DNA from: Paenimyroides marinum
Lineage (GTDB): Bacteria; Bacteroidota; Bacteroidia; Flavobacteriales; Flavobacteriaceae
Length of the DNA: 51,057 bases
Reading direction: 5' to 3'
Assembly: GCF_900108395.1 (NCBI RefSeq)
Contig: NZ_FNXE01000009.1
Span: 1-51,057 of the forward strand
Each line of letters begins with the position of its first letter. Position 1 is the stretch's first letter. Shown here in pieces: positions 26,736 through 36,360 of the stretch. Below the pieces are notes generated by a model. That model ran no database searches. It was not told the origin of the DNA and worked only from the letters and a program-made list of their open reading frames with translations. Position numbers and translations under genes: made by a program.

Positions 26736-27437
26736 TTAACCTAAATTCAAAACATCTTTCATACTAAAAATGCCTTTTTTGCCTTTGATCCATTCGGCAG
26801 CGACTACGGCGCCCAAAGCAAACCCCTGACGGGAAAAGGCTGTGTGTTTGATTTCAATTTCATCTACAGCCGATTTATAAAACACGCTGTGCGTGCCCGG
26901 AACGTCTTCTATTCGTTTGGCATCAATGTGGATTTGGTTTTCAGAAGGATTCTCCAGGGTCCAATTGGTATAATCAGTTGCGGCGATGATTCCGTCTGCT
27001 AAAGAAATGGCTGTTCCGCTGGGAGCGTCTAACTTTTGAGTATGATGGATTTCTTCCATAGAAACATTGTACTCTTTGATATTTGCCATTAATTTTGCCA
27101 AATAAGCATTTAGCTCAAAAAACAGATTTACACCCACGCTAAAGTTTGATCCATATAAAAAAGCCCCATTTTTCTCATTGCATAAAACCACCATTTCATC
27201 ATATTGTTCCAGCCAGCCAGTTGTGCCTGAAACCACCGGAATGTTGTAGTTAAAACAAGTGCTGATATTTTCTGTGGCAGCTGTCGGTATGCTGAAATCT
27301 ATGGCAACATCGGCATTTTCTAAACCATTGAAATCATTTTCTTCGGTTTTTTTCAGAACAATTTCGTGACCACGTTCTAAGGCAATTTTTTCAATTTCTT
27401 TGCCCATTTTTCCGTAACCAAGTAAAGCTATTTTCAT
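26736..27437 (-). CDS. dapB: 4-hydroxy-tetrahydrodipicolinate reductase
   Basis: DapB carries out the second step towards diaminopimelate and lysine, feeding both peptidoglycan and protein synthesis. The 233-residue protein begins with the Rossmann motif MKIALLGYGKMGKEIEKIAL, has VSGTTGWLEQYDEM near 89, GSNFSVGVNLFFELNAYLAK near 120, and the catalytic signature EEIHHTQKLDAPSGTAISLA near 148 (His-His and Lys). It is shorter than the E. coli enzyme (273) in the N-terminal domain, as is typical of Bacteroidota. It follows DUF5683 by 4 bases. Confidence 0.95.
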   Translation of the reverse strand: MKIALLGYGKMGKEIEKIALERGHEIVLKKTEENDFNGLENADVAIDFSIPTAATENISTCFNYNIPVVSGTTGWLEQYDEMVVLCNEKNGAFLYGSNFSVGVNLFFELNAYLAKLMANIKEYNVSMEEIHHTQKLDAPSGTAISLADGIIAATDYTNWTLENPSENQIHIDAKRIEDVPGTHSVFYKSAVDEIEIKHTAFSRQGFALGAVVAAEWIKGKKGIFSMKDVLNLG

Positions 27438-27441
27438 AAAA

Positions 27442-28008
27442 TTAAAATCTGTAACTAACGTTTAAATTAAGGTGATTTTGGTTGATCACCGGATTGTATT
27501 CTAAAGTGGGTTTAAACGAAAGATCTTCATCTACGTTAAACTGCTGTAAATGTGCGTCAACATTGGCATCAACAATATTTAAGATATAAATACCAATGGT
27601 AATAAAAAGCGATAAATCGCGGTTTCGCTGGGCATTTCGTTGTACGGTTATTAACTGATCTTTCGTGTATCGCCCTACTTTCGGATTATCGGTTTGATCA
27701 ATTCCCCGCAAACGCAATTTGTATTCATTGCGGGCACGGTTGTATGCTTTTTGGTTGTCTATATAAAAATACAGACTGGTGCCCATTCCGCCATAAACCA
27801 ACGGAATTTTCCAGTAACTTCTGTTATAAAATTGTCCCAATCCCGGTAAAACAGCTGAATAAAACGCTGCTTTTGACGGCGATAAAGGATCTGTTGCCCG
27901 GGCATATTGTTCTAACTGTTTCGGCAAAGCAATTTTTAAAGAATCGGTTTGTGCCTGCAAACTTCCGAAAAACAGACAAAAAACAATGATATAGAATTTA
28001 GAAAACAC
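27442..28008 (-). CDS. DUF5683 family exported protein
   Basis: The 188-residue protein has a signal peptide (MFSKFYIIVFCLFFGSLQAQ) and the DUF5683 core: AAFYSAVLPGLGQFYNRSYW near 46, KIPLVYGGMGTSLYFYID near 67, YNRARNEYKLRLRG near 89, and RDLSLFITIGIYILNIVDAN near 130, with NVDAHLQQFN after it. Two or three hydrophobic segments suggest a membrane or outer membrane location. The family occurs between parB and dapB in many Bacteroidota and has no known role. Its start overlaps the parB stop by one base. Confidence 0.87.
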   Translation of the reverse strand: MFSKFYIIVFCLFFGSLQAQTDSLKIALPKQLEQYARATDPLSPSKAAFYSAVLPGLGQFYNRSYWKIPLVYGGMGTSLYFYIDNQKAYNRARNEYKLRLRGIDQTDNPKVGRYTKDQLITVQRNAQRNRDLSLFITIGIYILNIVDANVDAHLQQFNVDEDLSFKPTLEYNPVINQNHLNLNVSYRF

Positions 28009-28910
28009 TATTTGCTTAACAATTTAATAATACGCTCTAAATCTTCGGCAGAGTGAAACGGAACATTGATTTTTCCTTTTCCGTTTGCAGCAATCTTCAC
28101 ATCAACTTTAGCACCAAAGAAATCGGTAAAAATCTTTTGCTGTGCGTTAGAAATGGTATAAGTCATTTTTTTCTTTGCAGCCGGATTGTTCTGGTTTAGC
28201 AAACCTTCCTGGTAGGCTTTTACCAAAGCTTCGGTTTCGCGTACCGATAAATTTTCCTTGATGATTTTGTGATAAATATCGGTTTGTGCATCGTGATCTT
28301 CAATATTGATGATGGCACGACCATGACCCATAGAGATAAATCCGTCACGGATACCGCTTTGAATAATCGGATCTAAACGCAATAAACGCAAATAATTGGT
28401 AATGGTTGAACGTTTTTTACCTACACGATCGCTCATTTGCTCCTGAGTTAACTGGATTTCATCAATTAAGCGTTGGTACGACATCGCAATTTCAATGGGA
28501 TCCAGATCGTGACGCTGAATGTTTTCAACCAATGCCATTACCAAAGAATCATTGTCGTTTGCAATGCGGATGTATGCAGGAACAGTTTTTAAACCGGCTA
28601 ATTTAGAAGCACGTAAACGCCGTTCGCCCGAAATTAATTCGTATTGATTAAAATCGATCTTGCGAACAGTAATAGGTTGAATAACGCCTAATTCTTTGAT
28701 AGAAGTTGCTAATTCTTTTAATGCTTCTTCGTTAAAATTGGTTCGCGGTTGAAACGGATTCACTTTAATGGTATCCAGTTCCAGTTCAATAATGTTGCCA
28801 ACAACTTTATCGGCATTGGTATCTTCAACCGATTTTATATCGTTTGCCGGATCTTTTAAAAGTGCCGATAACCCACGACCTAACGCTTGTTTTTTTACTG
28901 CTTTTGCCAT
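28008..28910 (-). CDS. parB: Chromosome-partitioning protein ParB
   Basis: ParB binds parS sites near the origin and spreads along DNA as a CTP-dependent clamp. The 300-residue protein has the ParA-interaction peptide at the start (KKQALGRGLSALLKD), the ParB/Srx CTPase domain (INPFQPRTNFN-type segment KVNPFQPRTNFNEEALKELA near 50; ELISGERRLRASKLAGLKTV near 92), an HTH DNA-binding domain (LTQEQMSDRVGKKRSTITNY near 156), and a C-terminal dimerization segment. It follows parA with one base between the genes. No clear parS was found within the window. Confidence 0.96.
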   Translation of the reverse strand: MAKAVKKQALGRGLSALLKDPANDIKSVEDTNADKVVGNIIELELDTIKVNPFQPRTNFNEEALKELATSIKELGVIQPITVRKIDFNQYELISGERRLRASKLAGLKTVPAYIRIANDNDSLVMALVENIQRHDLDPIEIAMSYQRLIDEIQLTQEQMSDRVGKKRSTITNYLRLLRLDPIIQSGIRDGFISMGHGRAIINIEDHDAQTDIYHKIIKENLSVRETEALVKAYQEGLLNQNNPAAKKKMTYTISNAQQKIFTDFFGAKVDVKIAANGKGKINVPFHSAEDLERIIKLLSK

Positions 28911-28911
28911 T

Positions 28912-29682
28912 TTAGTTGTTGCTGTTTTTTTGAATAATTTCCTGAGCCAGACTCAAATAATTGCTTGCACCTTTACTTGCCGCATCGTAATTAATGATGC
29001 TTTCACCAAATGACGGAGCTTCGCTTAACTTTACATTACGTTGAATAACGGTTTCAAAAACCATATCGTTAAAATGCTTTTGAACTTCGTCAACCACCTG
29101 GTTTGACAAACGCAAACGGGAATCATACATTGTTAAAAGCAATCCTTCAATATCTAAATTAGGGTTATGGATTTTTTGAACACTTTTAATGGTGTTCAAC
29201 AATTTACCTAAACCTTCTAATGCGAAATATTCGCATTGAATAGGAATAACCACCGAATCGGCAGCTGTTAACGCATTTAAAGTCAGTAATCCCAACGATG
29301 GCGCACAGTCTATTATGATATAATCGTATTGGTCTTTCACCGAAGCCAATGCTTGTTTCAGCATATATTCGCGGTTTTCTTTATCTACCAATTCAATTTC
29401 TATAGCTACCAAATCAATATGTGCCGGAATTAAATCAACATTTGGAGCAGAACATTCCAATGCGGCATCTTGTGGTGTAACAGTGTGTTCTAAAATTTGA
29501 TAGGTTCCCGCTTCAACACTTTCAACATCAATTCCCAATCCCGAAGTGGCATTTGCTTGCGGATCGGCATCAATCAGTAATACTTTTTTTTCTAATGCAC
29601 CTAACGATGCCGCTAAATTAACAGATGTGGTGGTTTTTCCAACACCACCTTTTTGATTCGCGATAGCAATGATTTTACCCAT
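28912..29682 (-). CDS. parA: Chromosome-partitioning ATPase ParA
   Basis: ParA (Soj) is the Walker-type ATPase that moves ParB-bound origins. I start at MGKIIAIANQKGGVGKTTTS, giving 256 residues; a further ATG at 29718 adds a 12-residue leader not expected in the family. The deviant Walker A KGGVGKTT, the Walker A' region LLIDADPQANATSGLGIDV near 41, and YDYIIIDCAPSLGLLTLNAL near 119 are all intact. It is the first gene of the leftward operon parA-parB-DUF5683-dapB-lepB-wbqC, so its promoter should lie in the 29683-29890 gap shared with the divergent PAP2 gene. Confidence 0.96.
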   Translation of the reverse strand: MGKIIAIANQKGGVGKTTTSVNLAASLGALEKKVLLIDADPQANATSGLGIDVESVEAGTYQILEHTVTPQDAALECSAPNVDLIPAHIDLVAIEIELVDKENREYMLKQALASVKDQYDYIIIDCAPSLGLLTLNALTAADSVVIPIQCEYFALEGLGKLLNTIKSVQKIHNPNLDIEGLLLTMYDSRLRLSNQVVDEVQKHFNDMVFETVIQRNVKLSEAPSFGESIINYDAASKGASNYLSLAQEIIQKNSNN

Positions 29683-29914
29683 TTTTTCTTTACAAAAATT
29701 TGAAGTGTAAAAATACAATTAATTATCTTAACTAAAAATGCTTATTTTATTTTATCATTTCTTTTAGAAAACATTTTGGTTAAGTTTTTGGTATGGTGTT
29801 TAAATTCAACATACATCGGGCACTAAAATAAATTTCTGTACGTTAATTTTAATGAAAATACCGCCGATGGTTTTTATGTAATAGGTATTTTTGCGGAATA
29901 TTATGTTTATAAGA

Positions 29915-30820
29915 ATGAATATTAAAAAACAAACTTGTTTATTTTTTTTGTTTATTGCTGTTAAATCAATGGCTCAAACCGATTCGTTACGTATTAAAAC
30001 CGATTCAATTCAACAACCGGTTGAAGATATTTTATCTACTGATGTAATGATTGATAGTGTGGTTCAGCCTGTTAAAAATAAAGATGTTGTGCGTATAGTT
30101 GATGCATTTGCTTATACAATGACATCGCCTGTTCGATGGGAAAAAGATGATTGGCTGACGGCGGGCGGAGTAATTGGCGGAACAATGCTTTTATCTTTAG
30201 CAGACAAACCGGTATATGATTTGATGAATAACAATCGTTCCCGATTTTTTGATAATTTGGGTGAATTTGGTTATCACAATGGTAAACCTTACGCCGCAGC
30301 GATAGTTGCAGGTGGTTTTTACGCTACGGGTTGGATTATTAACGATGAATGGACAAAAGAAACGGCAGCCATTCTAACATCGGCTTATTTAACATCGGGT
30401 GTTTTACAAAGTTCCTTAAAAAAAATAGTGGGGCGGGCAAGACCCAGCGAAGGCATAGGGAATTATGAGTTTCATCCGTTTAAAAATGATCCGGGATTCA
30501 GTTCTTTTCCATCAGGACACTCACAAATTGCTTTTGTAACGGCAATGGTTCTTGCAGAACGGGTAGATAAAACCTGGTTAAAAGCAGTCTTTTATACCGG
30601 TGCAGCTGTTACTATTGCAAGCAGAATGTATGCCAATGCCCACTGGATTACCGATGTTACTTTTGGAAGCGTGTTAGGATATTTTTGTACTAAAACGGTA
30701 ATTAAACGTTTTGAACAAAATAAATACGGCAAGACTTTTTCAGGTTATACTCATAAAAATAAAATCAAATGGCAAATCATTCCATCTTATAATGGAGTAG
30801 GAGTGATTGGTACGTTTTGA
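29915..30820 (+). CDS. Exported PAP2-family acid phosphatase
   Basis: I choose the ATG at 29915, which gives a signal peptide (MNIKKQTCLFFLFIAVKSMA). The 301-residue protein carries the three phosphatase motifs of the PAP2 superfamily: KKIVGRARPSEG (K-x6-RP), FSSFPSGHSQIAFV (PSGH), and SRMYANAHWITDVTFGSV (SR-x5-H-x3-D). It has few strongly hydrophobic helices, so it is likely a periplasmic or outer-membrane-associated phosphatase. The substrate may be a lipid phosphate or a phosphomonoester. Starts at 29903 or a TTG at 29891 are also possible. Confidence 0.88.
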   Translation: MNIKKQTCLFFLFIAVKSMAQTDSLRIKTDSIQQPVEDILSTDVMIDSVVQPVKNKDVVRIVDAFAYTMTSPVRWEKDDWLTAGGVIGGTMLLSLADKPVYDLMNNNRSRFFDNLGEFGYHNGKPYAAAIVAGGFYATGWIINDEWTKETAAILTSAYLTSGVLQSSLKKIVGRARPSEGIGNYEFHPFKNDPGFSSFPSGHSQIAFVTAMVLAERVDKTWLKAVFYTGAAVTIASRMYANAHWITDVTFGSVLGYFCTKTVIKRFEQNKYGKTFSGYTHKNKIKWQIIPSYNGVGVIGTF

Positions 30821-30859
30821 TGGGGAGATTTTTGAGGGTAAATAATATATTTAAGTACA

Positions 30860-30891
30860 TAAAAAAATCCGTTCTTTTGGAACGGATTTTT
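30860..30891. terminator. Bidirectional intrinsic terminator
   Basis: AAAATCCGTTC and GAACGGATTTT form an 11-bp stem with a 5-base loop and A/T tracts on both sides. It separates PAP2 from the convergent ppiD-like gene. Confidence 0.87.
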
Positions 30892-30912
30892 AATGGTAAT
30901 TTCACTTGTATA

Positions 30913-33027
30913 TTATTGTAGTACCTTGTGACGGTTATCTTTGATATCGGCATTTTGATACATGGCACTGTAAATTAAGTTTTGTACCATTTGGCGGTTG
31001 TTTGTTCCTACTTTTTGTTTGTAAGTTAAGTAATTTGGTAAATCAACTGCTTTGGTGATGTTTTTGGTTTTAACCATATACACACCGTTACGGCCGTTGA
31101 TTAATTTAGATGTTTCGTTAATTTTTCTTCCTAAAGCGTTACCAACAACTAAAGGCTCTTGGAAACCGTTTACCATTGGGTTTGCACCTGTTACATCAAT
31201 AGCATTTACGATTCCGACTTTTGCGTTTTCAGAAACTTCTTCTAAGGTGTTTCCTGCCATTTGCTTGCGGATGATTTCTGCTTTTTTCTCATTCATTAAA
31301 ATAGGTTCAACTACTGAACGGGCATCTTCTGCATCCATTAATTCTGTATCGTTGATGTTTACTAATTTTACAACTAAATAACCATCTGCTGAATCGAATT
31401 TTTTAACATCGCCCACTTTCGTTTTGCTGTTAGATGCCCAACGAATAGCATCGGTATGTGAACCTTCAACACCTATTAATTGTTCATCAAAAGGATTGAT
31501 TTTTGTAGCCGGGAAAGAAGTTAAACCTTGAGCGGTTGCTTCTTTAGCGAAATCTTTTCCACTTTCAACATTTTCTAAGAACTTGTTAGCTTGTGAATAA
31601 ATCTGATCCTGTGTTTTTGTAGATGATTCTATTTTTTTAGCGATTGTTGCTAACTGAACACCTTCTTTTTCGTTTATTTTATCAACTTTTAAAACGTGGA
31701 AACCAAAATCTGATTCTACAATTCCTAATTTACCTATCGGGTTGTTAAAGATGTATTGGTCAAACGTTGGAACCATTTGTCCTTTTTGAATATTTGGATA
31801 TTTTCCTCCGGTTGCTTTTGAACCAGAATCATTAGTGTTTTCTGTAGCTAATGCAGCAAAATCTGCACCACTTTGGGCTTGTTTTAATAAAGCTTCTGCT
31901 TTGGCTTTTGCCTCTTCTTTTGTTAAAGAAACAGTGGCGTCAGCTCTCATAGCTCCTTTATAAGCAATTAAAATATGCGATGCATCAACGGTTTCTGTAG
32001 TATTCTTTTTAGCGATTACTTTAGATACGGCATAATAATCGTTAAATACGTATGGTCCGTAAATTGATCCTATTGGTTCATTGAACAATTTTTCAGCGTG
32101 TTCAGCAGGTAATTGTTCTTTTGCGTAGTAAGTTGAATCAAACGGAACGTCAGAATTTAAATTAACAAATTCTCTAACATCTGTTGCTTTTGTAAATCCT
32201 GAAATAGTATCATTTTTATTGGTAGTTTGGTTAAAAATTACCGATGGTTTCAATAAATCCTCCACTAATTGTTTTGCTTGTGCTTCGTCTTCTTTAGAAG
32301 GTTTGTTGGCAACAAAAACATATTCTACCTTGCGGGAAGGAGTGGTCTTAAATTGTTTTGCGTGTTTCTTAACATACGAATTAATTTCGTCATCGGTTAC
32401 TTTTACCTGATCGTCATTCACTGTATTGAAAGGAACGGTAACGTAATCAAAAGATACTTTTGTAGCCTCGTTTTTGTAAGCTATTTTAGCTTCTGCCGTA
32501 GTGGTTACAATAGCACCTTTGATCATATTCATATACATTTGTTCTTTAGCGAAATCGCCTAACTGATCTTCGTAAGCCAACCAAGCGTTCCATTGCTGTG
32601 CGCCTGCGGCTTTCATTTGTGCTAAAAAGGTATTGAATTTGTTGATGTCAAATTGTCCGGCATCATTTAAGAACTGTGGGTTTTGAGAAAAACTTGGGTG
32701 TGTTTTAATAACATTTATCAATTGATCTTTTCCTAAACGCAAGCCGGCTTTGTCTAACTGTTCGTTAAACAAAATGGTACGCACTTCGCTAGTCCATACC
32801 TGATTGTATAGTTGTGCACCTTTGCCCTGACCGCTTTGTTCAAGGTTGTTGATTTTATTTGTGTAATCGGCTGCTGAAATTGCAGTACCGTTAACTTCAC
32901 CAACGTTACGCGAAGTGAAATTGATGCCTCCGCTTAATAAATCTCCAGCGATAAATGCTAGTAAACAAAATCCGATTACACCAATAAGTAATCCCGATTT
33001 CTCTCTAATTTTCTGTAAAACTGCCAT
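30913..33027 (-). CDS. Membrane-anchored peptidyl-prolyl isomerase, PpiD/SurA type
   Basis: The 704-residue protein has one N-terminal membrane helix (GLLIGVIGFCLLAFIAGDLL) and a large periplasmic part. After a PpiD-like chaperone region (NVGEVNGTAISAADYTNKIN; about 40-230) comes a parvulin domain (about 340-455: VDASHILIAYKG, FAALATENTNDSGSKATGG, VPTFDQYIFNNPIGKLGIVE, FGFHVLKVDK). A degenerate second isomerase-like and C-terminal chaperone region follows. It should assist folding of exported and outer membrane proteins. It ends the coaX-lptC operon, 98 bases beyond the CNNM gene. Confidence 0.92.
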   Translation of the reverse strand: MAVLQKIREKSGLLIGVIGFCLLAFIAGDLLSGGINFTSRNVGEVNGTAISAADYTNKINNLEQSGQGKGAQLYNQVWTSEVRTILFNEQLDKAGLRLGKDQLINVIKTHPSFSQNPQFLNDAGQFDINKFNTFLAQMKAAGAQQWNAWLAYEDQLGDFAKEQMYMNMIKGAIVTTTAEAKIAYKNEATKVSFDYVTVPFNTVNDDQVKVTDDEINSYVKKHAKQFKTTPSRKVEYVFVANKPSKEDEAQAKQLVEDLLKPSVIFNQTTNKNDTISGFTKATDVREFVNLNSDVPFDSTYYAKEQLPAEHAEKLFNEPIGSIYGPYVFNDYYAVSKVIAKKNTTETVDASHILIAYKGAMRADATVSLTKEEAKAKAEALLKQAQSGADFAALATENTNDSGSKATGGKYPNIQKGQMVPTFDQYIFNNPIGKLGIVESDFGFHVLKVDKINEKEGVQLATIAKKIESSTKTQDQIYSQANKFLENVESGKDFAKEATAQGLTSFPATKINPFDEQLIGVEGSHTDAIRWASNSKTKVGDVKKFDSADGYLVVKLVNINDTELMDAEDARSVVEPILMNEKKAEIIRKQMAGNTLEEVSENAKVGIVNAIDVTGANPMVNGFQEPLVVGNALGRKINETSKLINGRNGVYMVKTKNITKAVDLPNYLTYKQKVGTNNRQMVQNLIYSAMYQNADIKDNRHKVLQ

Positions 33028-33125
33028 TTTATATTATGTGAAATTCTTTCAAGGAGCGAAAATACAATTATCTGTTAAATAAAAAAAAAGAATAGCAAAA
33101 AATACACTTTATTTTAGTGTATTAA

Positions 33126-34349
33126 TTATAAGATAGTCAATGAAACCGTTTTAATTCTGGTGTTTGTAGCTGCCAGAATTTTTATTTTGAATGGTTTTAT
33201 GGTAATCACTTCTTTAACTTTTGGCTGACGTTTTAAATGGTTAAAAATAAATCCGCCTAATGTATGATAGTTTTCTGATACGGGAATTGACACTCCGAAT
33301 TTTTCCTCAATATCATCAATTTCCAGGGTTGCCGAAAAAATAAATTCTTTTTCTGATAGTTGTTTAGCAATCAATGTATCGTCGTGCTCATCGGTAATTT
33401 CGCCAAAGAGTTCTTCTATAATGTCTTCTAAAGTAACCAATCCCACAATATCGTTTTCCTTATTTTTAACCAGTGCAATTGATTTTTTCCGAAGTGTAAG
33501 TGTGTTTAAAAGGTCTTTTATCAGCAAATCGTCATAAACATACACAAACGGACGGATGAAATTTTCTATGGGTTGTTCCAGTTGTAATAAATCATAAGTA
33601 TGCAAATATCCCGTAAAATGTTCACCGGTATCGTTCGTGATCAGAATTTTAGAAAAACCGGTATCAATAAATCTTTTGCGAATGGTTTCAATGCTATCGG
33701 TTTCGGATACAAACTCAAATTCATTACGTGGCGTCATGATTTCTTTTACTTTTACCTTTGGAAACGACAAGGCGTTTTTTAAAATTTCAAACTCGTTTTC
33801 TAACTGTTCTTGTTGGTTGCTTGACTGAATTTGCTGTGAAATGTATGTGCCTAAATCGCCGGTGCTAAGCAGGTTAAATTCGGTATCTTTGGCATGAGGA
33901 TATTTTTTATATAACGATTTTTCGGTTATCGAGATAAAAAATTGTGCAATATTGCCGAACAATTTCAGTATAACTTGAATAAAAGGTTTTGCTGCCAGAA
34001 TGATTTCATTGGCAAAAGGCTTAACGAAGGTTTGAGGGATAAATTTTGAGATAATGTATAGAGCAATCAGGAAAACGGCTATTTTCCACAAATCATCTGT
34101 TTCGTATGAATGTAAAAAAGTAGTAAAAAACAGTAAACTTAATACGGTAATAAAAATGCTGTTACCCACTTTTAATGAACCGATAAATAAGCGAGGCTGT
34201 TCGGTAACTGTTTTTAGATAATGGTTTTTGTCTTCGTTTTTTTTAGATTCTAAATTCAGGTAAATTTTATTTGCATTAGAATACGCAATCATTAACCCTG
34301 AACAGATCAGTACACAAATGCTGAAAAATATGAATCCAAAGGTGATCAT
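33126..34349 (-). CDS. CNNM/CorC-type CBS-domain membrane protein
   Basis: The 407-residue protein has an N-terminal CNNM-like membrane region (hydrophobic segments at about 2-24, 55-75 and 85-105), a paired CBS module (KVKEIMTPRNEFEFVSETDS near 199; KDLLNTLTLRKKSIALVKN near 274; NDIVGLVTLEDIIEELFGEI near 297) and a C-terminal CorC_HlyC domain (FGVSIPVSENYHTLGGFIFN). Such proteins transport or sense divalent cations such as magnesium; older annotations call them hemolysins. It abuts the small membrane protein gene upstream (no gap) within the coaX-lptC operon. Confidence 0.88.
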   Translation of the reverse strand: MITFGFIFFSICVLICSGLMIAYSNANKIYLNLESKKNEDKNHYLKTVTEQPRLFIGSLKVGNSIFITVLSLLFFTTFLHSYETDDLWKIAVFLIALYIISKFIPQTFVKPFANEIILAAKPFIQVILKLFGNIAQFFISITEKSLYKKYPHAKDTEFNLLSTGDLGTYISQQIQSSNQQEQLENEFEILKNALSFPKVKVKEIMTPRNEFEFVSETDSIETIRKRFIDTGFSKILITNDTGEHFTGYLHTYDLLQLEQPIENFIRPFVYVYDDLLIKDLLNTLTLRKKSIALVKNKENDIVGLVTLEDIIEELFGEITDEHDDTLIAKQLSEKEFIFSATLEIDDIEEKFGVSIPVSENYHTLGGFIFNHLKRQPKVKEVITIKPFKIKILAATNTRIKTVSLTIL

Positions 34350-34535
34350 TTATTGTTTGTTTTGCGGAAAACGTTTAATGCTTCTCAACCTAAAGATAAA
34401 CATAAAGATTGCTGCTGCTGCTAACAATAAATTTATTAGATAATCTTCATTGTTTGTATAAGCTGCGTAAGCCTGGTAAATAAAAAATAAACCAAATACT
34501 AAATAAAAATAGGCTATAATTTTATAAATTTTCAT
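34350..34535 (-). CDS. Small two-helix membrane protein
   Basis: The 61-residue product has two hydrophobic segments (KIIAYFYLVFGLFFIYQAYA and INLLLAAAAIFMFIF) and a basic tail (RLRSIKRFPQNKQ). It overlaps the end of lptC by 14 bases and touches the CNNM gene, so it is likely real and co-translated. I do not recognise a family; it may support an envelope complex. Confidence 0.65.
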   Translation of the reverse strand: MKIYKIIAYFYLVFGLFFIYQAYAAYTNNEDYLINLLLAAAAIFMFIFRLRSIKRFPQNKQ

Positions 34536-35073
34536 TGTTCACTTCTTTTAATTCGGCACGATTTTGCTGTGCATTTACAATTTTAAAATTTTGATCGAAA
34601 TCTACTCCGATTCCATCAAAAAAACTTTTGTTTTTATCGGTCACCTTAAAATAATGTTCAGTAAAAAACCAGCTGTTTTTTTGATCGTAATACATTTGGT
34701 TGGTCTCTAATACTTTACCGTCGTGTGATGTAATTTTAACATCACCAATCAAATGAATAATTCCGGTTTTGTTGTAAACAGTTGCTTGATTGGCAACTAT
34801 GTAATTTTTATTTTTGTTGCTGTCGTAAACAGTTACTTTAACTCCTTTGGGAAAATGGTTAAACGGATATTTTGCCTTGCCGTAATCTAACATCTTAACC
34901 GCGTACATTTCAGCTTTTATTTTTGCAGAATCGGTGTACTTTACGTTAATAGAATCGGCTTCGCCGGAGGCAAATAATTGTTTTTTACTTAAGTTCTGAA
35001 TGTCTTTTAATTCGTTGTTGCAAGCAGTCAGAACAAATGTTAAAACAGTAATATGAGCAAAATATCGTTTCAA
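34522..35073 (-). CDS. lptC: LPS export protein LptC, lipoprotein form
   Basis: LptC forms part of the periplasmic bridge that carries lipopolysaccharide from the inner to the outer membrane. The 183-residue protein has a lipobox (…LTFVLTAC, Cys18) rather than the usual membrane helix. The mature part holds the OstA-like beta-jellyroll: VKVTVYDSNKNKNYIVANQA near 79, TVYNKTGIIHLIGDVKITSH near 99, and GKVLETNQMYYDQKNSWFFT near 120. The C-terminus turns into a charged tail. It lies one base from the outer membrane protein gene upstream. The lptB, lptF and lptG genes are not in the window. Confidence 0.86.
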   Translation of the reverse strand: MKRYFAHITVLTFVLTACNNELKDIQNLSKKQLFASGEADSINVKYTDSAKIKAEMYAVKMLDYGKAKYPFNHFPKGVKVTVYDSNKNKNYIVANQATVYNKTGIIHLIGDVKITSHDGKVLETNQMYYDQKNSWFFTEHYFKVTDKNKSFFDGIGVDFDQNFKIVNAQQNRAELKEVNNENL

Positions 35074-36360
35074 TTAATTAAATTTTCTGCGTTTAAACCA
35101 AACATCGCTGAAAGAAAAACCTACGTTAATGCCGTAATAGTTTTCTTTAATCAATCCCATATTGGTATTACCTCTTTGACCGTATTCAAAACCAATGTTG
35201 ACGTTAGAATTACTCATCATTGTTCTGCTAAAAGGTACAGGTAAGCCGATGCCGATATTTGCATTTAAACCTTTAATTTCTTCATTATTTATCACTAAAC
35301 CGGTGTTTTCGTAATTGACACCTGCACGGTAAGTAATTTTTTCAAAATAAGAGGCTATAGAATTATATTTGGGTATGTAAAAACCACCTACGCCAATTTT
35401 CATATAATCGTTGTAATGAGCGTTGTCATACTTATAAAACGAGTTGTATTTTGATGTTTGTGTTGATGTATATTCTGCACCAACAAACCATTTAAAACGA
35501 TTGCCAATACCCACGCCAATTGAATAGTTCATTGGCAATAACATCTTTTCGTTTTCAGCAATTTCGTTAGACGAATCAATCTCATCAAGACTGCCGCTGC
35601 TGTTTAATTTTACCGTATTTCTTATTTTTTCCTGATCGTTTTTTAACTTCATTTCAGGGCTAAAAGTAGCACTTGCGAACAACGTTAGATTCTTGTTTAA
35701 CGGTTGTTCGTAATTTAAACCAGCATTAACGGTAAGCCCGCTGTAATTATTAAGATATTTGTAACGTGTACCTCGGTCTAATGCCACACCTTCGCCGTTA
35801 TCGGTGATAAATTTGGTAAGGCTGGTTTCGGTATCGCCAAAGATATAAGCACCATCAACACCAATACTGAAATTTTTGTTGATTTTATAACCCAACCCCA
35901 AAAAAGTTCTGTTTAAACCACCTTCACCTATATATTGGCGGGCTTCAGTCATTCCTTTATCGTTAATGCTTGTATTCTGTATATTGTATCCTACAAAAGA
36001 ATAAGGCATGATTCCTGCAACTACCGTAAGATCGCCGGCAGGGAAAGCTAAAGACAAATAATCAAATGAGCCACTTGTGGTTTTTTCTTTTCCGTTTTGG
36101 TTTTCCAGATTGTTCCCTTTGTAAGACGCACCCATTGAAAAAGTAGTGGTTTGCAACTTGGCATACGACGCAGGGTTTAGTGTGTTAATGTGTAAACTAT
36201 CACTGAAAACCGCCAAAGCACCCATTGATTTTATTTCGTTTGAGCCTTTAAAGTGTTTGTCACCAAAACCATAATAAGAATATGGAGAAGCAGTACCTTG
36301 TTGTGCAAAACTGTTTGAAATACTTGCCAAAGCGGCTGCCAATATTATTTTTTTAATCAT
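35074..36360 (-). CDS. Outer membrane beta-barrel protein
   Basis: The 428-residue protein has a signal peptide (MIKKIILAAALASISNSFAQ) followed by GTASPYSYYGFGDKHFKGSN, an N-terminus I recall in bacteroidotal barrel proteins near coaX. The rest shows many alternating strands (TFSMGASYKGNNLENQNG, NRTFLGLGYKINKNFSIGVD, FKWFVGAEYTSTQT) and ends in a strand with aromatic terminus (YYGINVGFSFSDVWFKRRKF). It resembles FadL/OmpP1-like transporters, but the substrate is unclear. It overlaps coaX by 8 bases and precedes lptC directly, so it may contribute to LPS or lipid handling. Confidence 0.8.
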   Translation of the reverse strand: MIKKIILAAALASISNSFAQQGTASPYSYYGFGDKHFKGSNEIKSMGALAVFSDSLHINTLNPASYAKLQTTTFSMGASYKGNNLENQNGKEKTTSGSFDYLSLAFPAGDLTVVAGIMPYSFVGYNIQNTSINDKGMTEARQYIGEGGLNRTFLGLGYKINKNFSIGVDGAYIFGDTETSLTKFITDNGEGVALDRGTRYKYLNNYSGLTVNAGLNYEQPLNKNLTLFASATFSPEMKLKNDQEKIRNTVKLNSSGSLDEIDSSNEIAENEKMLLPMNYSIGVGIGNRFKWFVGAEYTSTQTSKYNSFYKYDNAHYNDYMKIGVGGFYIPKYNSIASYFEKITYRAGVNYENTGLVINNEEIKGLNANIGIGLPVPFSRTMMSNSNVNIGFEYGQRGNTNMGLIKENYYGINVGFSFSDVWFKRRKFN